A stretch of 64,000 nt of DNA, taken from assembly GCA_963768775.1 (NCBI GenBank), contig CAVYIY010000008.1:372001-436000 (forward strand), in the 5' to 3' direction. A model generated the notes under the pieces. That model had not been told where the DNA came from and made no database searches. It saw nothing but the letters and a program-made list of their open reading frames with translations. The position numbers were made by a program, and so were the translations under genes. Below, in pieces: positions 1 to 7,723 of the stretch; the first letter of the stretch is position 1; each line of letters begins with the position of its first letter. Source of the stretch: FEN-33 sp963768775. GTDB taxonomy: Archaea; Thermoplasmatota; Thermoplasmata; Methanomassiliicoccales; UBA472.

Positions 1-774
1 ATCTTCCGATTGCGGGAGCACATGGTCCGCTTCCTGGACTCGGCCAAGATAATCTCGCTCAAAATTCCATATTCGCTGGACGAGCTCTGCGAGGCGACCA
101 AGGCGACGGTGCGCGCCAATGCGAAGTCGAAGGTGGACTACATTCGCCCCATCGCCTACTTCGGTACAGGTACCTACGGCCTCAACCCGATCAAGCTACC
201 AACCAACGTGGCGATCGCGGTGGTCTACATGGGCGTGTACCTGGGCGAGGAGCAGATGAAATTAGGCGCAAGGCTGATCACCTCGTCCTGGGAGAAGTCT
301 GGGAACCGGGCGATGGCGCTCAATGCCAAGGTGTGCGGTCATTACGTCAACTCGGTGATGGCTCGGCTGGAAGCGGTGAAGCGGGGCGCCGACGAGGCCC
401 TCCTGCTCAACTCCGACGGGAACGTGGCCGAAGGCACTGGCGAGAACTTATTCATGGTGCGGAAGGGCAAGATCTACACGACGCCCTTATCGGCGGGAAT
501 ATTGGAGGGGATCACCCGGGACTCGGTGATGCGTATCGCCGAGGACCAGGGCATGCCGGTGACCGAGCGCGACATCACCCGCAGCGAGCTGGTGATCGCG
601 GACGAGGTTTTCATGACTGGAACGGCGGCAGAGGTCCAGCCGGTCCACAGCATCGACGACCTGGTCATCGGGGCGGGTAAGCCCGGACCGATCACCCTGA
701 AGCTGCAGAAGCAGTTCTCGGACGCGGCCAGGGGCAAGAGCAAGAAGTATGCCTCTTGGGTCGACTACGTCTGA
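1..774 (+). CDS. ilvE: Branched-chain amino acid aminotransferase, 3' part (5' end outside window)
   Basis: PLP-dependent class IV aminotransferase that interconverts Val/Leu/Ile and their 2-oxoacids. The reading frame is open from base 1 (IFRLREHMVRF, the family's usual sequence about 40 residues into the protein), so the gene starts upstream. Visible are the PLP-lysine region NAKVCGHYVNSVMA, the EGTGENLF motif and MTGTAAEV near the C terminus. It ends TGA. The 2-oxoacid oxidoreductase operon lies 470 bp downstream on the same strand, so both could act on branched-chain 2-oxoacids. Family assignment is firm; specificity is inferred from similarity. Confidence 0.93.
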   Translation: MFRLREHMVRFLDSAKIISLKIPYSLDELCEATKATVRANAKSKVDYIRPIAYFGTGTYGLNPIKLPTNVAIAVVYMGVYLGEEQMKLGARLITSSWEKSGNRAMALNAKVCGHYVNSVMARLEAVKRGADEALLLNSDGNVAEGTGENLFMVRKGKIYTTPLSAGILEGITRDSVMRIAEDQGMPVTERDITRSELVIADEVFMTGTAAEVQPVHSIDDLVIGAGKPGPITLKLQKQFSDAARGKSKKYASWVDYV

Positions 775-813
775 GCGAAACCACTTCCCCTATTTCATGC
801 TCGCGGTGCGCAG

Positions 814-1080
814 CTACCTTCCAGAGGCCTCTTTGAGCCGCTTGTAATAGCTCGCCTCCTCGTTCCCTCGCTCAAGGAGATAGTACTTGCCGTTGACGAA
901 GATCTCCAGGTCGGAGATGATTATCCTCTTCCCTTCGACGTGCTCCTTCATCCAGGAGCGGAAGCCCTCCTCGACCGCGCTTTGGGTGTCCGTGTCCTCC
1001 ATCTCCTTCAGGTAGGAATTGAAGTCCGAAGGCTTGTCGTCCGCCGCCACTTCCTTCCATCGGATCTCCACGCTCTTCAT
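814..1080 (-). CDS. Small hypothetical protein (88 aa)
   Basis: I do not recognise this charged, probably soluble protein, rich in Glu and Lys. It has no membrane segment or cysteine motif. Its C-terminal half (EIFVNGKYYLLERG) reads like a short beta-hairpin followed by a helix. It is convergent with ilvE and divergent from the oxidoreductase operon, and stops with TAG. Codon use resembles the neighbours, which supports a real gene, but no function can be proposed. Confidence 0.6.
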   Translation of the reverse strand: MKSVEIRWKEVAADDKPSDFNSYLKEMEDTDTQSAVEEGFRSWMKEHVEGKRIIISDLEIFVNGKYYLLERGNEEASYYKRLKEASGR

Positions 1081-1194
1081 GCTATCACTTAGCGCTTGTG
1101 AGCCGCTCAGCTAAATCCTTTTCCTGGCAATCGGGCGACGAGGCCGCCGAGCGCTTGCGCCATCATATCACTTGACACAGCCATTTCGGCTGAG

Positions 1195-1206
1195 GAATTA
1201 AATACG
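1195..1206 (+). promoter_or_regulatory. TATA box of the 2-oxoacid oxidoreductase operon
   Basis: GAATTAAATACG; centred about 27 bp before a predicted start site near 1228. The leader of about 17 nt contains GGAG just upstream of the ATG at 1245. Confidence 0.55.
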
Positions 1207-1244
1207 CCGGTCTCGAATAGAGTGGCTGGAGTGCTGGAGATTCG

Positions 1245-2147
1245 ATGTATGAGGTGAGGTTTCATGGCAGGGGAGGGCAAGGAGCGGTCATGGCCGCGCA
1301 GACGCTCGCCGAGGCCGCGGTCCTAGAGGGATATCATGCACAGGCCTTCCCCTATTTCGGCGCCGAGCGCCGCGGCGCACCGGTCAAGGCGTTCGCGCGC
1401 ATCGACAAGGGTCGGATCACCCTTAAGAGCCAGATATATCGCCCGGATATGCTGGTCCTGCTGGACGAGACCCTGCCGGAGATAGAGCCGGTCGCGGAGG
1501 GGCTGAAGCCGGACGGGGTCGCAGTGGTCAACACCGTCTTGGCTCCGGAGGAATACGATCTGGGGATATCGGTGGAAACGACAACGGTCGATGCCACCAC
1601 CATCGCCCTGGAGAAGCTCAAGGCGCCGATTGTCAACACCTCCATCCTGGGGGCGATGGCGAAGGCGCAGGATCTCGTCTCGCTCGATTCGATCCTCAAG
1701 GCGATCCAGGACAAGTTCGGGGAGAGGCTGGGGGCGAGGGCAGCGAGCGTGAACTCCGAAGCGGCCAGGGCCGCGTACCAAGCGGCGCGAACCGGACGCT
1801 GCCGAGCCGAGCGACAGATCATGCAGAAGGCGCAATGGCTCCCGGACTGGGACCAGATGCCGATCGGGGTTGCCCTCCCGACCACTCAGGTCGAGGGCGT
1901 GGTGCTCGGCCCGGGAAGCGCCTGGCAGAATCCGGTGGGTACCTGGAGGACGTCCAGTCCGCACTACGACATCGACAAGTGCATCCGTTGCCTGCGCTGC
2001 TGGTGGTCCTGCCCCGAGGGCACCATCAAGCGCCAGGACGACGACCACATGAAGTTCGATTACCGCTATTGCAAGGGGTGCGGCATCTGCGCCCAAATCT
2101 GCCCGGTGAGCGCCATCGACATGGTCAGGGGGGTGAAAGTATGGTGA
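1245..2147 (+). CDS. 2-oxoacid:ferredoxin oxidoreductase, fused gamma-delta subunit
   Basis: Residues 1 to about 185 are the gamma domain (RFHGRGGQGAVMAAQTLAEA, PYFGAERRGAPVKAF). Residues 246-300 are a two-cluster ferredoxin delta domain (CIRCLRCWWSC and CKGCGICAQICP), which passes electrons from the thiamine site to external ferredoxin. Gamma and delta are separate in many archaeal enzymes but fused here. The last 7 bases overlap the alpha gene. Together the three genes make a complete POR/VOR-type enzyme that oxidatively decarboxylates a 2-oxoacid to acyl-CoA. Pyruvate or 2-oxoisovalerate cannot be told apart from sequence; the adjacent ilvE slightly favours branched-chain substrates. Confidence 0.92.
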   Translation: MYEVRFHGRGGQGAVMAAQTLAEAAVLEGYHAQAFPYFGAERRGAPVKAFARIDKGRITLKSQIYRPDMLVLLDETLPEIEPVAEGLKPDGVAVVNTVLAPEEYDLGISVETTTVDATTIALEKLKAPIVNTSILGAMAKAQDLVSLDSILKAIQDKFGERLGARAASVNSEAARAAYQAARTGRCRAERQIMQKAQWLPDWDQMPIGVALPTTQVEGVVLGPGSAWQNPVGTWRTSSPHYDIDKCIRCLRCWWSCPEGTIKRQDDDHMKFDYRYCKGCGICAQICPVSAIDMVRGVKVW

Positions 2148-3316
2148 CCAAGGTAATCTCCGCCGACCATGCGGTCGCCTACGGCGTCCGTCTCTGCCGG
2201 GCAGAGGTGATCCCCGCCTTCCCGATCACCCCGCAGACGCTGATCATGGAGCTGCTCTCTGAGTTCATCAACGACGGCGAGTTCGATGCCGATTTCATTG
2301 CAGCGGAGAGCGAGCATAGCGTCATGAGCATCGCGGTCGGCGCCTCCGCCGGCGGGGTGCGCACCTTCACCGCCACCTCTTCGCAAGGGTTGGCGTTGAT
2401 GCACGAGATGCTGTATGCCGCTCCGCAGATCCGATTGCCCATAGTCATGGTGAACGTGAACCGCTCTCTCGGTGCCGCATCAGGCATCTGGCTGGAGCAC
2501 AATGATTCCATGCCGGAGCGCGAATCGGGCTGGCTCCAGGTGTACGTGGAGGACAACCAGGAAGCGCTGGACATGGTGCTGCAGGGCTACCGCATCGCCG
2601 AGGATGAGCGGGTGATGATGCCGATCATGATCTGCCTGGATGGGTTCGTCCTTTCTCACACCGTGGAGAGGGTGGAGGTACCGGACCAATTGGACGTGGA
2701 CCGATTCCTGCCCAAGTTCAAGCCGATGAACATGCTGGATACGGCGGACCCGCGGCTCATCAACCCGCTGGTGCCGCCGGAGTACGCCATGGAGATGCGC
2801 TATCAACTGGACCGTGCGATGGACAGTTCGCGCGTCGTGATCAAGGAGATCGACGAGAGCTTCGCCCGAACCTTTGGCCGTGGCTATGGCGGCCTGTTCG
2901 ATACCTATGAAATGGAGGATGCGGAGTTCGCGCTGCTCTCGCTGGGAACGGCGACCACCACCGCTCGAGGGGTGGTGGACGAGCTGCGCTCCCAGGGCAA
3001 GAAGGCGGGCCTGATCAAGATGCGCTTCATGCGCCCCTTCCCGGAGAAGGAGCTGCTCGAGGCCGCCAAGGACCTGAAGGCGCTGGGGGTATTCGACCGC
3101 TCCGTCGGCTTCAACTCCTTCGGCCCGGTGTTCACAGAGGTCCGGGGGGCGCTCCGCTCGTTGCATCTGCCGATCACCGATCACATCGCAGGCCTCGGGG
3201 GAAGGGATCTGACCATCGAGGCAATGCGAGAAATCTATGCCCATATCGAAGAGAACGTAGGCGGCAAGACGGAAAGGGATGTCTATTGGTACGGATTGAG
3301 GGGGCAGCAACGATGA
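2141..3316 (+). CDS. porA: 2-oxoacid:ferredoxin oxidoreductase alpha subunit
   Basis: The frame is open further upstream, but the ATG at 2141 (MVTKVISADHAVAYG) overlaps the stop of the gamma-delta gene and gives the usual length of about 391 aa. It carries the pyrimidine-binding half (AFPITPQTLIMELL, AAESEHSVMSIAVGASAGG, TATSSQGLALMHEM) and the C-terminal transketolase-like domain. It forms the heteromeric core with the beta subunit, with which it overlaps by ATGA. Substrate identity is inferred only. Confidence 0.93.
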   Translation: MVTKVISADHAVAYGVRLCRAEVIPAFPITPQTLIMELLSEFINDGEFDADFIAAESEHSVMSIAVGASAGGVRTFTATSSQGLALMHEMLYAAPQIRLPIVMVNVNRSLGAASGIWLEHNDSMPERESGWLQVYVEDNQEALDMVLQGYRIAEDERVMMPIMICLDGFVLSHTVERVEVPDQLDVDRFLPKFKPMNMLDTADPRLINPLVPPEYAMEMRYQLDRAMDSSRVVIKEIDESFARTFGRGYGGLFDTYEMEDAEFALLSLGTATTTARGVVDELRSQGKKAGLIKMRFMRPFPEKELLEAAKDLKALGVFDRSVGFNSFGPVFTEVRGALRSLHLPITDHIAGLGGRDLTIEAMREIYAHIEENVGGKTERDVYWYGLRGQQR

Positions 3317-4296
3317 GCGAGAGCATCAAGGACGTGTCCAAGCTGACCATCAAGGACGTCCCCAACAAGGATTATTTCATCTGGGGTCATGGAGCCTGCC
3401 CCGGCTGCGGCGTCGCCATTGCCGTCAAGAACATCATGAAGCTGCTGGGACCGGAGACCATAGTCTACGTTCCCGCCTCCTGTCTGGTCGTCTTCGGCGC
3501 TCAATACCCGACCTCAGCTTTCGACGTGCCCTACTTCTATACGGCCTTCGAGAACACGGCGGCGGTGGCGACCGGCATCCGTTCGGCCACGAGGCGTCGG
3601 GGAAAGAAGGCCTACGTCGTCGGCCTGGCCGGGGACGGGGGGACCTTCGACATCGGCCTGCAGGCGCTCTCCGGAGCGGCGGACCGGAACGAAGACATAA
3701 TCTACGTCTGCTTGGACAACGAGGCTTACATGAATACCGGCATCCAGATGTCAGGGGCGACACCTTTCGGGGCCTGGACCACCACCTCGCCGGCGGGGAA
3801 GGTGATCCGGGGGAAGAGGAACTTCAAGAAGGACATCGACCACATCGTCGCTGCACATGGCGTCCCTTACCAGGCGACCCTCTCGATCGCGCACTGGAAC
3901 GACTTCGTGCGCAAGGTGGAGAAGGCGAAGCAGGTGGAGGGATTCCGGTTCCTGCACGTGCTGACGCCGTGCGTTCCCGGCTGGCGCTCCGAAGCGTCGA
4001 AGAGCATGGAGATAGCCCGCCTGGCGGTCGAGACGGGGATGTGGACCCTCTACGAGGCGGAGAAGGGAGAGTCCGCACTCACCTACAAACCGAAGAAGAT
4101 GGAGCCAGTGATCGAATATCTTAAGCTGCAGGGCAGGTTCGCCTTCATGAACGAGGACGACGTGAACACGCTGCAGAGGTGGCTGTGCCACAAGTGGTGG
4201 CTGCACTATAAGGACGAGGTGGAGGCGCCGCCCTGCTACATCTACCGGGCCGAGAAGCCGCTGCACATGGACGGTGACCCGCTTCACGGAGCGTAG
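3313..4296 (+). CDS. porB: 2-oxoacid:ferredoxin oxidoreductase beta subunit (TPP-binding)
   Basis: The TPP subunit begins at ATG 3313, within the alpha stop (ATGA overlap); the in-frame start at 3286 would invade alpha further. The [4Fe-4S] ligands include CPGCG near the N terminus and a later TPCVPGW. The TPP/Mg site is GDGGTFDIGLQ followed by NEAYMNTGIQMSGATPFGAW, a POR/VOR signature. The C-terminal extension of about 100 residues is typical of archaeal and bacterial PorB. It ends TAG and closes the operon. Confidence 0.93.
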   Translation: MSESIKDVSKLTIKDVPNKDYFIWGHGACPGCGVAIAVKNIMKLLGPETIVYVPASCLVVFGAQYPTSAFDVPYFYTAFENTAAVATGIRSATRRRGKKAYVVGLAGDGGTFDIGLQALSGAADRNEDIIYVCLDNEAYMNTGIQMSGATPFGAWTTTSPAGKVIRGKRNFKKDIDHIVAAHGVPYQATLSIAHWNDFVRKVEKAKQVEGFRFLHVLTPCVPGWRSEASKSMEIARLAVETGMWTLYEAEKGESALTYKPKKMEPVIEYLKLQGRFAFMNEDDVNTLQRWLCHKWWLHYKDEVEAPPCYIYRAEKPLHMDGDPLHGA

Positions 4297-4347
4297 GATC
4301 CGTCGGCAACTCCCGTCAAATAGCGTGATTTCGGAAAAGCCGAAGCG

Positions 4348-4380
4348 ATAATTCTTAATGGACGACGTCATTAGACGTCC
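4348..4380 (+). promoter_or_regulatory. Promoter with paired GACGTC sites (possible operator)
   Basis: An AT-rich box (GATAATTCTTAATG, about 4348-4361) is followed by two GACGTC palindromes at 4364-4369 and 4374-4379 separated by ATTA. They lie between the TATA-like box and the predicted transcription start of the TIM-barrel gene, where a repressor would act. The same bases could form a 6-bp hairpin with a 4-base loop. No regulator is identified. Confidence 0.3.
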
Positions 4381-4412
4381 TCCGTGTGCGCAGTGTTATC
4401 GGGGGTTTGTGT

Positions 4413-5216
4413 ATGACCTTCAGCCTAGGGATACCGACTTTGATCGAGGTACCGGATTTCCAGCAAACGGTCGCCCTGGCGACGAAGCTCAAGGTCGATT
4501 TCGTCGAGCTGAACATGAACATGCCCGAGTTCTGCCCGGAGTCGCTCTCCGCTGCGACGATAAGAAAGGCGACCAAGGAGAAGGGCATCGATTTCACCAT
4601 CCATATGCCGGACGACACCGACCTGGCGTCGTTCCATGACAGCATCCGCGAGGGCCACGTCAAGCGATTCGGCGAGACGGCGCGCTGGGCCGCGAAGGCC
4701 GGCGCCAAGGCGATAAACCTGCATCTCAGCCCGGGCATCTACTTCACGCTGCCGGACAGGAAGGTCTGGATCTACGAGAATTACTACGACAAGTTCATCG
4801 CCAATCTCAGAGAGTCGTATTCCAAGGTGATCAAGTACGCCGCGGAATATGGCATCACGGTCTGCACCGAGAACGTGAACAACTTCCATTATCCGTTCGT
4901 GAGCAAGGCCATCGACGACCTGTGCGAGTTGAACCACTTCTATCTCACCTGGGACATCGGGCATGATGCCAGGTCAGAATTCGAGGAGCAGAAGGTGCTG
5001 CTGCGGCACCAGGGTCGCATCAAGCACATGCACCTGCACGACTATAACGGTAGGTCGGACCATCAGATACCGCTCACCGGCGACCTCGATATCAAGGGCA
5101 TGCTACGCTTCGCCCGCAAGCATCACTGCTCCGTGCTGATCGAGACGAAGACCGCCGCCTCGGTGACCCAATCGGTCAAGGTGGTCCGCAAACTGCTCGA
5201 TACCATGTGGATCTGA
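4413..5216 (+). CDS. TIM-barrel sugar isomerase/AP endonuclease 2-like protein
   Basis: A 267-aa member of the xylose isomerase-like TIM barrel superfamily (sugar phosphate isomerase/epimerase, endonuclease IV fold). I chose ATG 4413 because GGGGGT lies just upstream; an upstream in-frame start adds nine residues. Likely metal ligands are the Glu in CTENVNN, the Asp/His of WDIGHD, the His pair of MHLHDYNG and the Glu of LIETKT. The superfamily covers many reactions on sugars, inositols and oxoacids, and no substrate can be assigned. It is monocistronic or paired with the radical SAM gene downstream. Confidence 0.8.
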   Translation: MTFSLGIPTLIEVPDFQQTVALATKLKVDFVELNMNMPEFCPESLSAATIRKATKEKGIDFTIHMPDDTDLASFHDSIREGHVKRFGETARWAAKAGAKAINLHLSPGIYFTLPDRKVWIYENYYDKFIANLRESYSKVIKYAAEYGITVCTENVNNFHYPFVSKAIDDLCELNHFYLTWDIGHDARSEFEEQKVLLRHQGRIKHMHLHDYNGRSDHQIPLTGDLDIKGMLRFARKHHCSVLIETKTAASVTQSVKVVRKLLDTMWI

Positions 5217-5238
5217 TGTCAGGGCATCGGCATTGGTT

Positions 5239-5257
5239 GAACAGTGTTCTTATACGA
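5239..5257 (+). promoter_or_regulatory. TATA region with overlapping palindrome
   Basis: The perfect inverted repeat GAACAgTGTTC (5239-5249) abuts a TATA-like TTCTTATAC (5248-5256), about 27 bp before the radical SAM gene. A protein bound here would block TBP, so a repressor operator is plausible. Confidence 0.35.
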
Positions 5258-5287
5258 CACCATCGTTTCAGTTGAAGAGGTGCTTAA

Positions 5288-6616
5288 TTGCCCTTCGACC
5301 CGACCTTGCGCTTCGTGGACAAGATGGTGGATCGCGTCAACTCCAGCGTCTCCTTTAAGAAGGTGACGAAGCTGGAGGACGTTCTGCCAGAGAAGGTGGA
5401 GCGCACCTCCCTCAACATCCGGGTGCCGTTCTGCGCCTCCCGCTGTACCTATTGCGCCCTCCCCGGGCAGGCCTACGATGAGAAGATGGCGGGCCTTTTC
5501 TTGGCCGGCTTGAACGAGGAGCTTAAGCTCTACGCCTCCTACCTCGGCCGGTCGAAGGTGGAGAGGGTGTACATCAGCGGCGGGACGCCGTCGCTGCTGC
5601 ATAAGGAGATGGAAGCGCTGCTCTCCATCGTCTCAGACAACTTCGACTTCCAGGGCGACGTGGCCATGGAGTCTTCGCCGGCCGACCTCTCAGACGAGGT
5701 GCTCGACGACATCAAGGCGGCGGGGGTGAACCAGCTGAGCGTCGGTGTGCAGACGTTCGACGAGAACATCCTCAGCAACTATCTCGGCCGCAAGATGCGC
5801 AAGGCCGACATCGTCTCCGCTTTGGAGCGGGTCATGGCGCGCGATTTCGATTACGTCAACATCGACCTGATGTTCTCCCTTCCCCAGCAGACCAAGCAGA
5901 TGATCGTGGACGACATCGGGCTGGCGTCGACTATAGGGGTAGAGGGCATCTCCACATTCCCGCTCATGCTCCTGGAATACACTCCCATGACCAAGAAGAT
6001 GGAGCGGGAGGGCGTGAACGTCGAAGGAGGAAGCGGGCAGGGCGATGACGAGAAGGAGAGATACCTGGCGATCGTCCAAAGCATGCGCGAGCATCAATAC
6101 AAGCTGAGGACGTTGTGGAGCTTCTCCACCGCTCCGGAGAGATATGAGGGGCCGTACGAGCACAGCAACTTCATCGGCATCGGGCCGAAGGCCTGGGGCA
6201 TGGTCAACAACCGGCTCACCTTGAACTCGCCCTCCGTGGTCTATTACATCCAGATGCTGGAGGAGGGATTCCTGCCGCTCTATGCGTATTCGGAGCTCAA
6301 GGACTATCCGTTGGCCAGAGTGGCCCGCCGCTTCTACTACGGCAAGATACGCGAGAATGAGATGGCGGCGCTGATGAAGGAAGACGGGTCCCTGCGCAAG
6401 TACGTGGTGCTGATGAAAGCGTCCGGGCTGCTCAGGAAGGAGGGCGAGTACCTCGTCCTGACCGACAAGGCATTGGCATATGGCAATCATGCGACGAAGC
6501 GGATCGCCATGGCCACATTGACCAGTATGAACGAGATGTTCCAGCAGGCGACGAGAGCGAACAGGGAGCCGATGATGGTGTCGCCTGAACCGATTGTCGA
6601 CCTAGAAAGCGAATGA
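5288..6616 (+). CDS. HemN/HemW-like radical SAM protein
   Basis: A 442-aa radical SAM enzyme of the coproporphyrinogen-III-oxidase-like family. The cluster motif CX3CX2C is C49-C53-C56 (FCASRCTYCALPG), followed by YISGGTPSLL and SVGVQTFDENIL as in HemN/HemW. The C terminus ends in a winged-helix-like region (GLLRKEGEYLVLTDKALAYG). The start codon is TTG at 5288, with GAGGTG upstream. Family members include oxygen-independent coproporphyrinogen oxidase, heme chaperones and methyltransferases. With no heme genes nearby, I leave the role open. Confidence 0.85.
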   Translation: MPFDPTLRFVDKMVDRVNSSVSFKKVTKLEDVLPEKVERTSLNIRVPFCASRCTYCALPGQAYDEKMAGLFLAGLNEELKLYASYLGRSKVERVYISGGTPSLLHKEMEALLSIVSDNFDFQGDVAMESSPADLSDEVLDDIKAAGVNQLSVGVQTFDENILSNYLGRKMRKADIVSALERVMARDFDYVNIDLMFSLPQQTKQMIVDDIGLASTIGVEGISTFPLMLLEYTPMTKKMEREGVNVEGGSGQGDDEKERYLAIVQSMREHQYKLRTLWSFSTAPERYEGPYEHSNFIGIGPKAWGMVNNRLTLNSPSVVYYIQMLEEGFLPLYAYSELKDYPLARVARRFYYGKIRENEMAALMKEDGSLRKYVVLMKASGLLRKEGEYLVLTDKALAYGNHATKRIAMATLTSMNEMFQQATRANREPMMVSPEPIVDLESE

Positions 6617-6710
6617 GGTCTGACCTCGGAAGCATCCCGAACGCTTTTCAGAGATCTCCGGGCAGTTCAGACAGGAAGCGCTTCACTCGATGATCCCTAG
6701 CCTGAGATGC

Positions 6711-6806
6711 TTATATTTGACCACCTATGGCAAGATAATAAAGCGTCACAATAACCAGAATCGCAGCGACCACGATCATGACCAATCGAATCCGAGTCAA
6801 ATCCAC
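6711..6806 (-). CDS. Putative 31-aa single-span membrane peptide
   Basis: The frame encodes a basic stretch (LTRIRL) followed by one hydrophobic helix (MIVVAAILVIVTLYYLAI) and a short polar tail. A TATA-like TTTTATATGG on the minus strand (6831-6840) predicts transcription from about 6809, next to a GTG at 6806. The frame stays open up to 6932, so a longer form is possible. No homologue is recognised; the support is the hydrophobic helix and promoter placement only. Confidence 0.35.
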   Translation of the reverse strand: MDLTRIRLVMIVVAAILVIVTLYYLAIGGQI

Positions 6807-7013
6807 ACCGGGAACCACATCCCAATCGTCCCATATAAAATCGATTGCCAGCGTTCCTTTAAATGACCTGCGACTATTCCACCGCGGTTGGACTGACACA
6901 TTGAAATTGCATTTGGAATATATGGTAAACAAGAGGCGGACAGTCTGCGTCTTCCCCGTGAAACGAAGACCTCCTCGAATTACTGGAAGGGGGCAATCGG
7001 TCAGTCAACAAAC

Positions 7014-7023
7014 CTTTTATATG
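7014..7023 (+). promoter_or_regulatory. TATA box of the L7Ae-S28e-L24e-NDK cluster
   Basis: CTTTTATATG; predicted start near 7045, giving a leader of about 56 nt, unusually long for this window. Confidence 0.6.
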
Positions 7024-7053
7024 ACCATCCCTTTCGAGAATTCGCTCTTTGAG

Positions 7054-7079
7054 CCGATGATTGATGAAGATGTCATCGG
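7054..7079 (+). promoter_or_regulatory. Stem-loop in the L7Ae leader, candidate kink-turn
   Basis: CCGATGA (7054-7060) pairs perfectly with TCATCGG (7073-7079). The 12-nt loop begins with TTGATGA, which resembles a box C element. L7Ae binds kink-turns and box C/D RNA, and control of L7Ae through leader kink-turns has been reported in archaea. The position between promoter and Shine-Dalgarno fits autoregulation. The tandem G-A pairs are not demonstrated. Confidence 0.4.
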
Positions 7080-7100
7080 ACATCCGAAGGAGGTAAGAAA

Positions 7101-7472
7101 ATGGCAAAGTCAATATTCGTGCGCTTCGAAATGCCGAAGGAGCTTCAAGATAAGGCTTACGAGATAGTCGAGGTTGCCCGCGATACCGGAAAGGTGAAGA
7201 AGGGGACGAACGAGGTCACCAAGCTCGTCGAGCGGGGCGAGGCGGTATTCGTGGTCATGGCCGAGGACGTTCAGCCTCCAGAGATACTGGCTCACATGCC
7301 GATGCTCTGCGAAGAGCGCAACATTCCCTACGCCTATGTGGCATCCAAGGCCGAGCTGGGCAACGCCTGCGGTCTGGAGAAGCCCACCGCGTCCGTCGCG
7401 GTCACCGAGGCCGGAAAGGCAAAGCCGCTGATCGACTCCCTGGCCGAGCAGGTCAAGAAACTGAAGAAGTGA
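7101..7472 (+). CDS. rpl7ae: 50S ribosomal protein L7Ae
   Basis: Full-length (123 aa) L7Ae/L30e-family RNA-binding protein, a ribosomal component that in archaea also nucleates box C/D and H/ACA RNPs and RNase P. Recognisable are KKGTNEVTKLVERGEAVFVVMAEDVQPPE and IPYAYVASKAELGNACG. A strong Shine-Dalgarno (AAGGAGGTAAG) precedes the ATG. It is the first gene of a conserved archaeal cluster with S28e, L24e and NDK at 2-20 bp spacing. Confidence 0.97.
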   Translation: MAKSIFVRFEMPKELQDKAYEIVEVARDTGKVKKGTNEVTKLVERGEAVFVVMAEDVQPPEILAHMPMLCEERNIPYAYVASKAELGNACGLEKPTASVAVTEAGKAKPLIDSLAEQVKKLKK

Positions 7473-7489
7473 AGGCAAAGGTGCTGTAA

Positions 7490-7705
7490 ATGGCTGAAGG
7501 AGATGACAGCATTCCCTGCGAGCTGGTCGAGATCATCGGCCGCACTGGCATGACCGGGGAGGCAACCCAGGTCAAGGTCAGGGTGCTCGAGGGAAGGGAC
7601 AAAGGGCGCATCATCACCCGCAACATCATGGGCCCGGTGCGCATGGGCGATATTCTGATGCTCAGAGAGACCTCGCGCGAGGCCAGGAAACTGGCCCTCC
7701 GCTAG
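7490..7705 (+). CDS. rps28e: 30S ribosomal protein S28e
   Basis: A 71-aa OB-fold small-subunit protein found only in archaea and eukaryotes. It has the expected EIIGRTGMTGEATQVKVRVL core and the near-invariant C-terminal LRETSREARKL. It lies 17 bp after L7Ae, is cotranscribed, and ends TAG. Confidence 0.97.
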   Translation: MAEGDDSIPCELVEIIGRTGMTGEATQVKVRVLEGRDKGRIITRNIMGPVRMGDILMLRETSREARKLALR

Positions 7706-7723
7706 GACAAGGAGGCTGTTCCG

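Noticed and set aside
1835..2140. N-terminal extension of the oxidoreductase alpha subunit
   Set aside because: These codons overlap the ferredoxin domain of the preceding gene in another frame and are not conserved protein sequence.
6778..7167. 129-codon plus-strand frame upstream of L7Ae
   Set aside because: It covers the L7Ae promoter, leader and start in another frame and is not protein-like.
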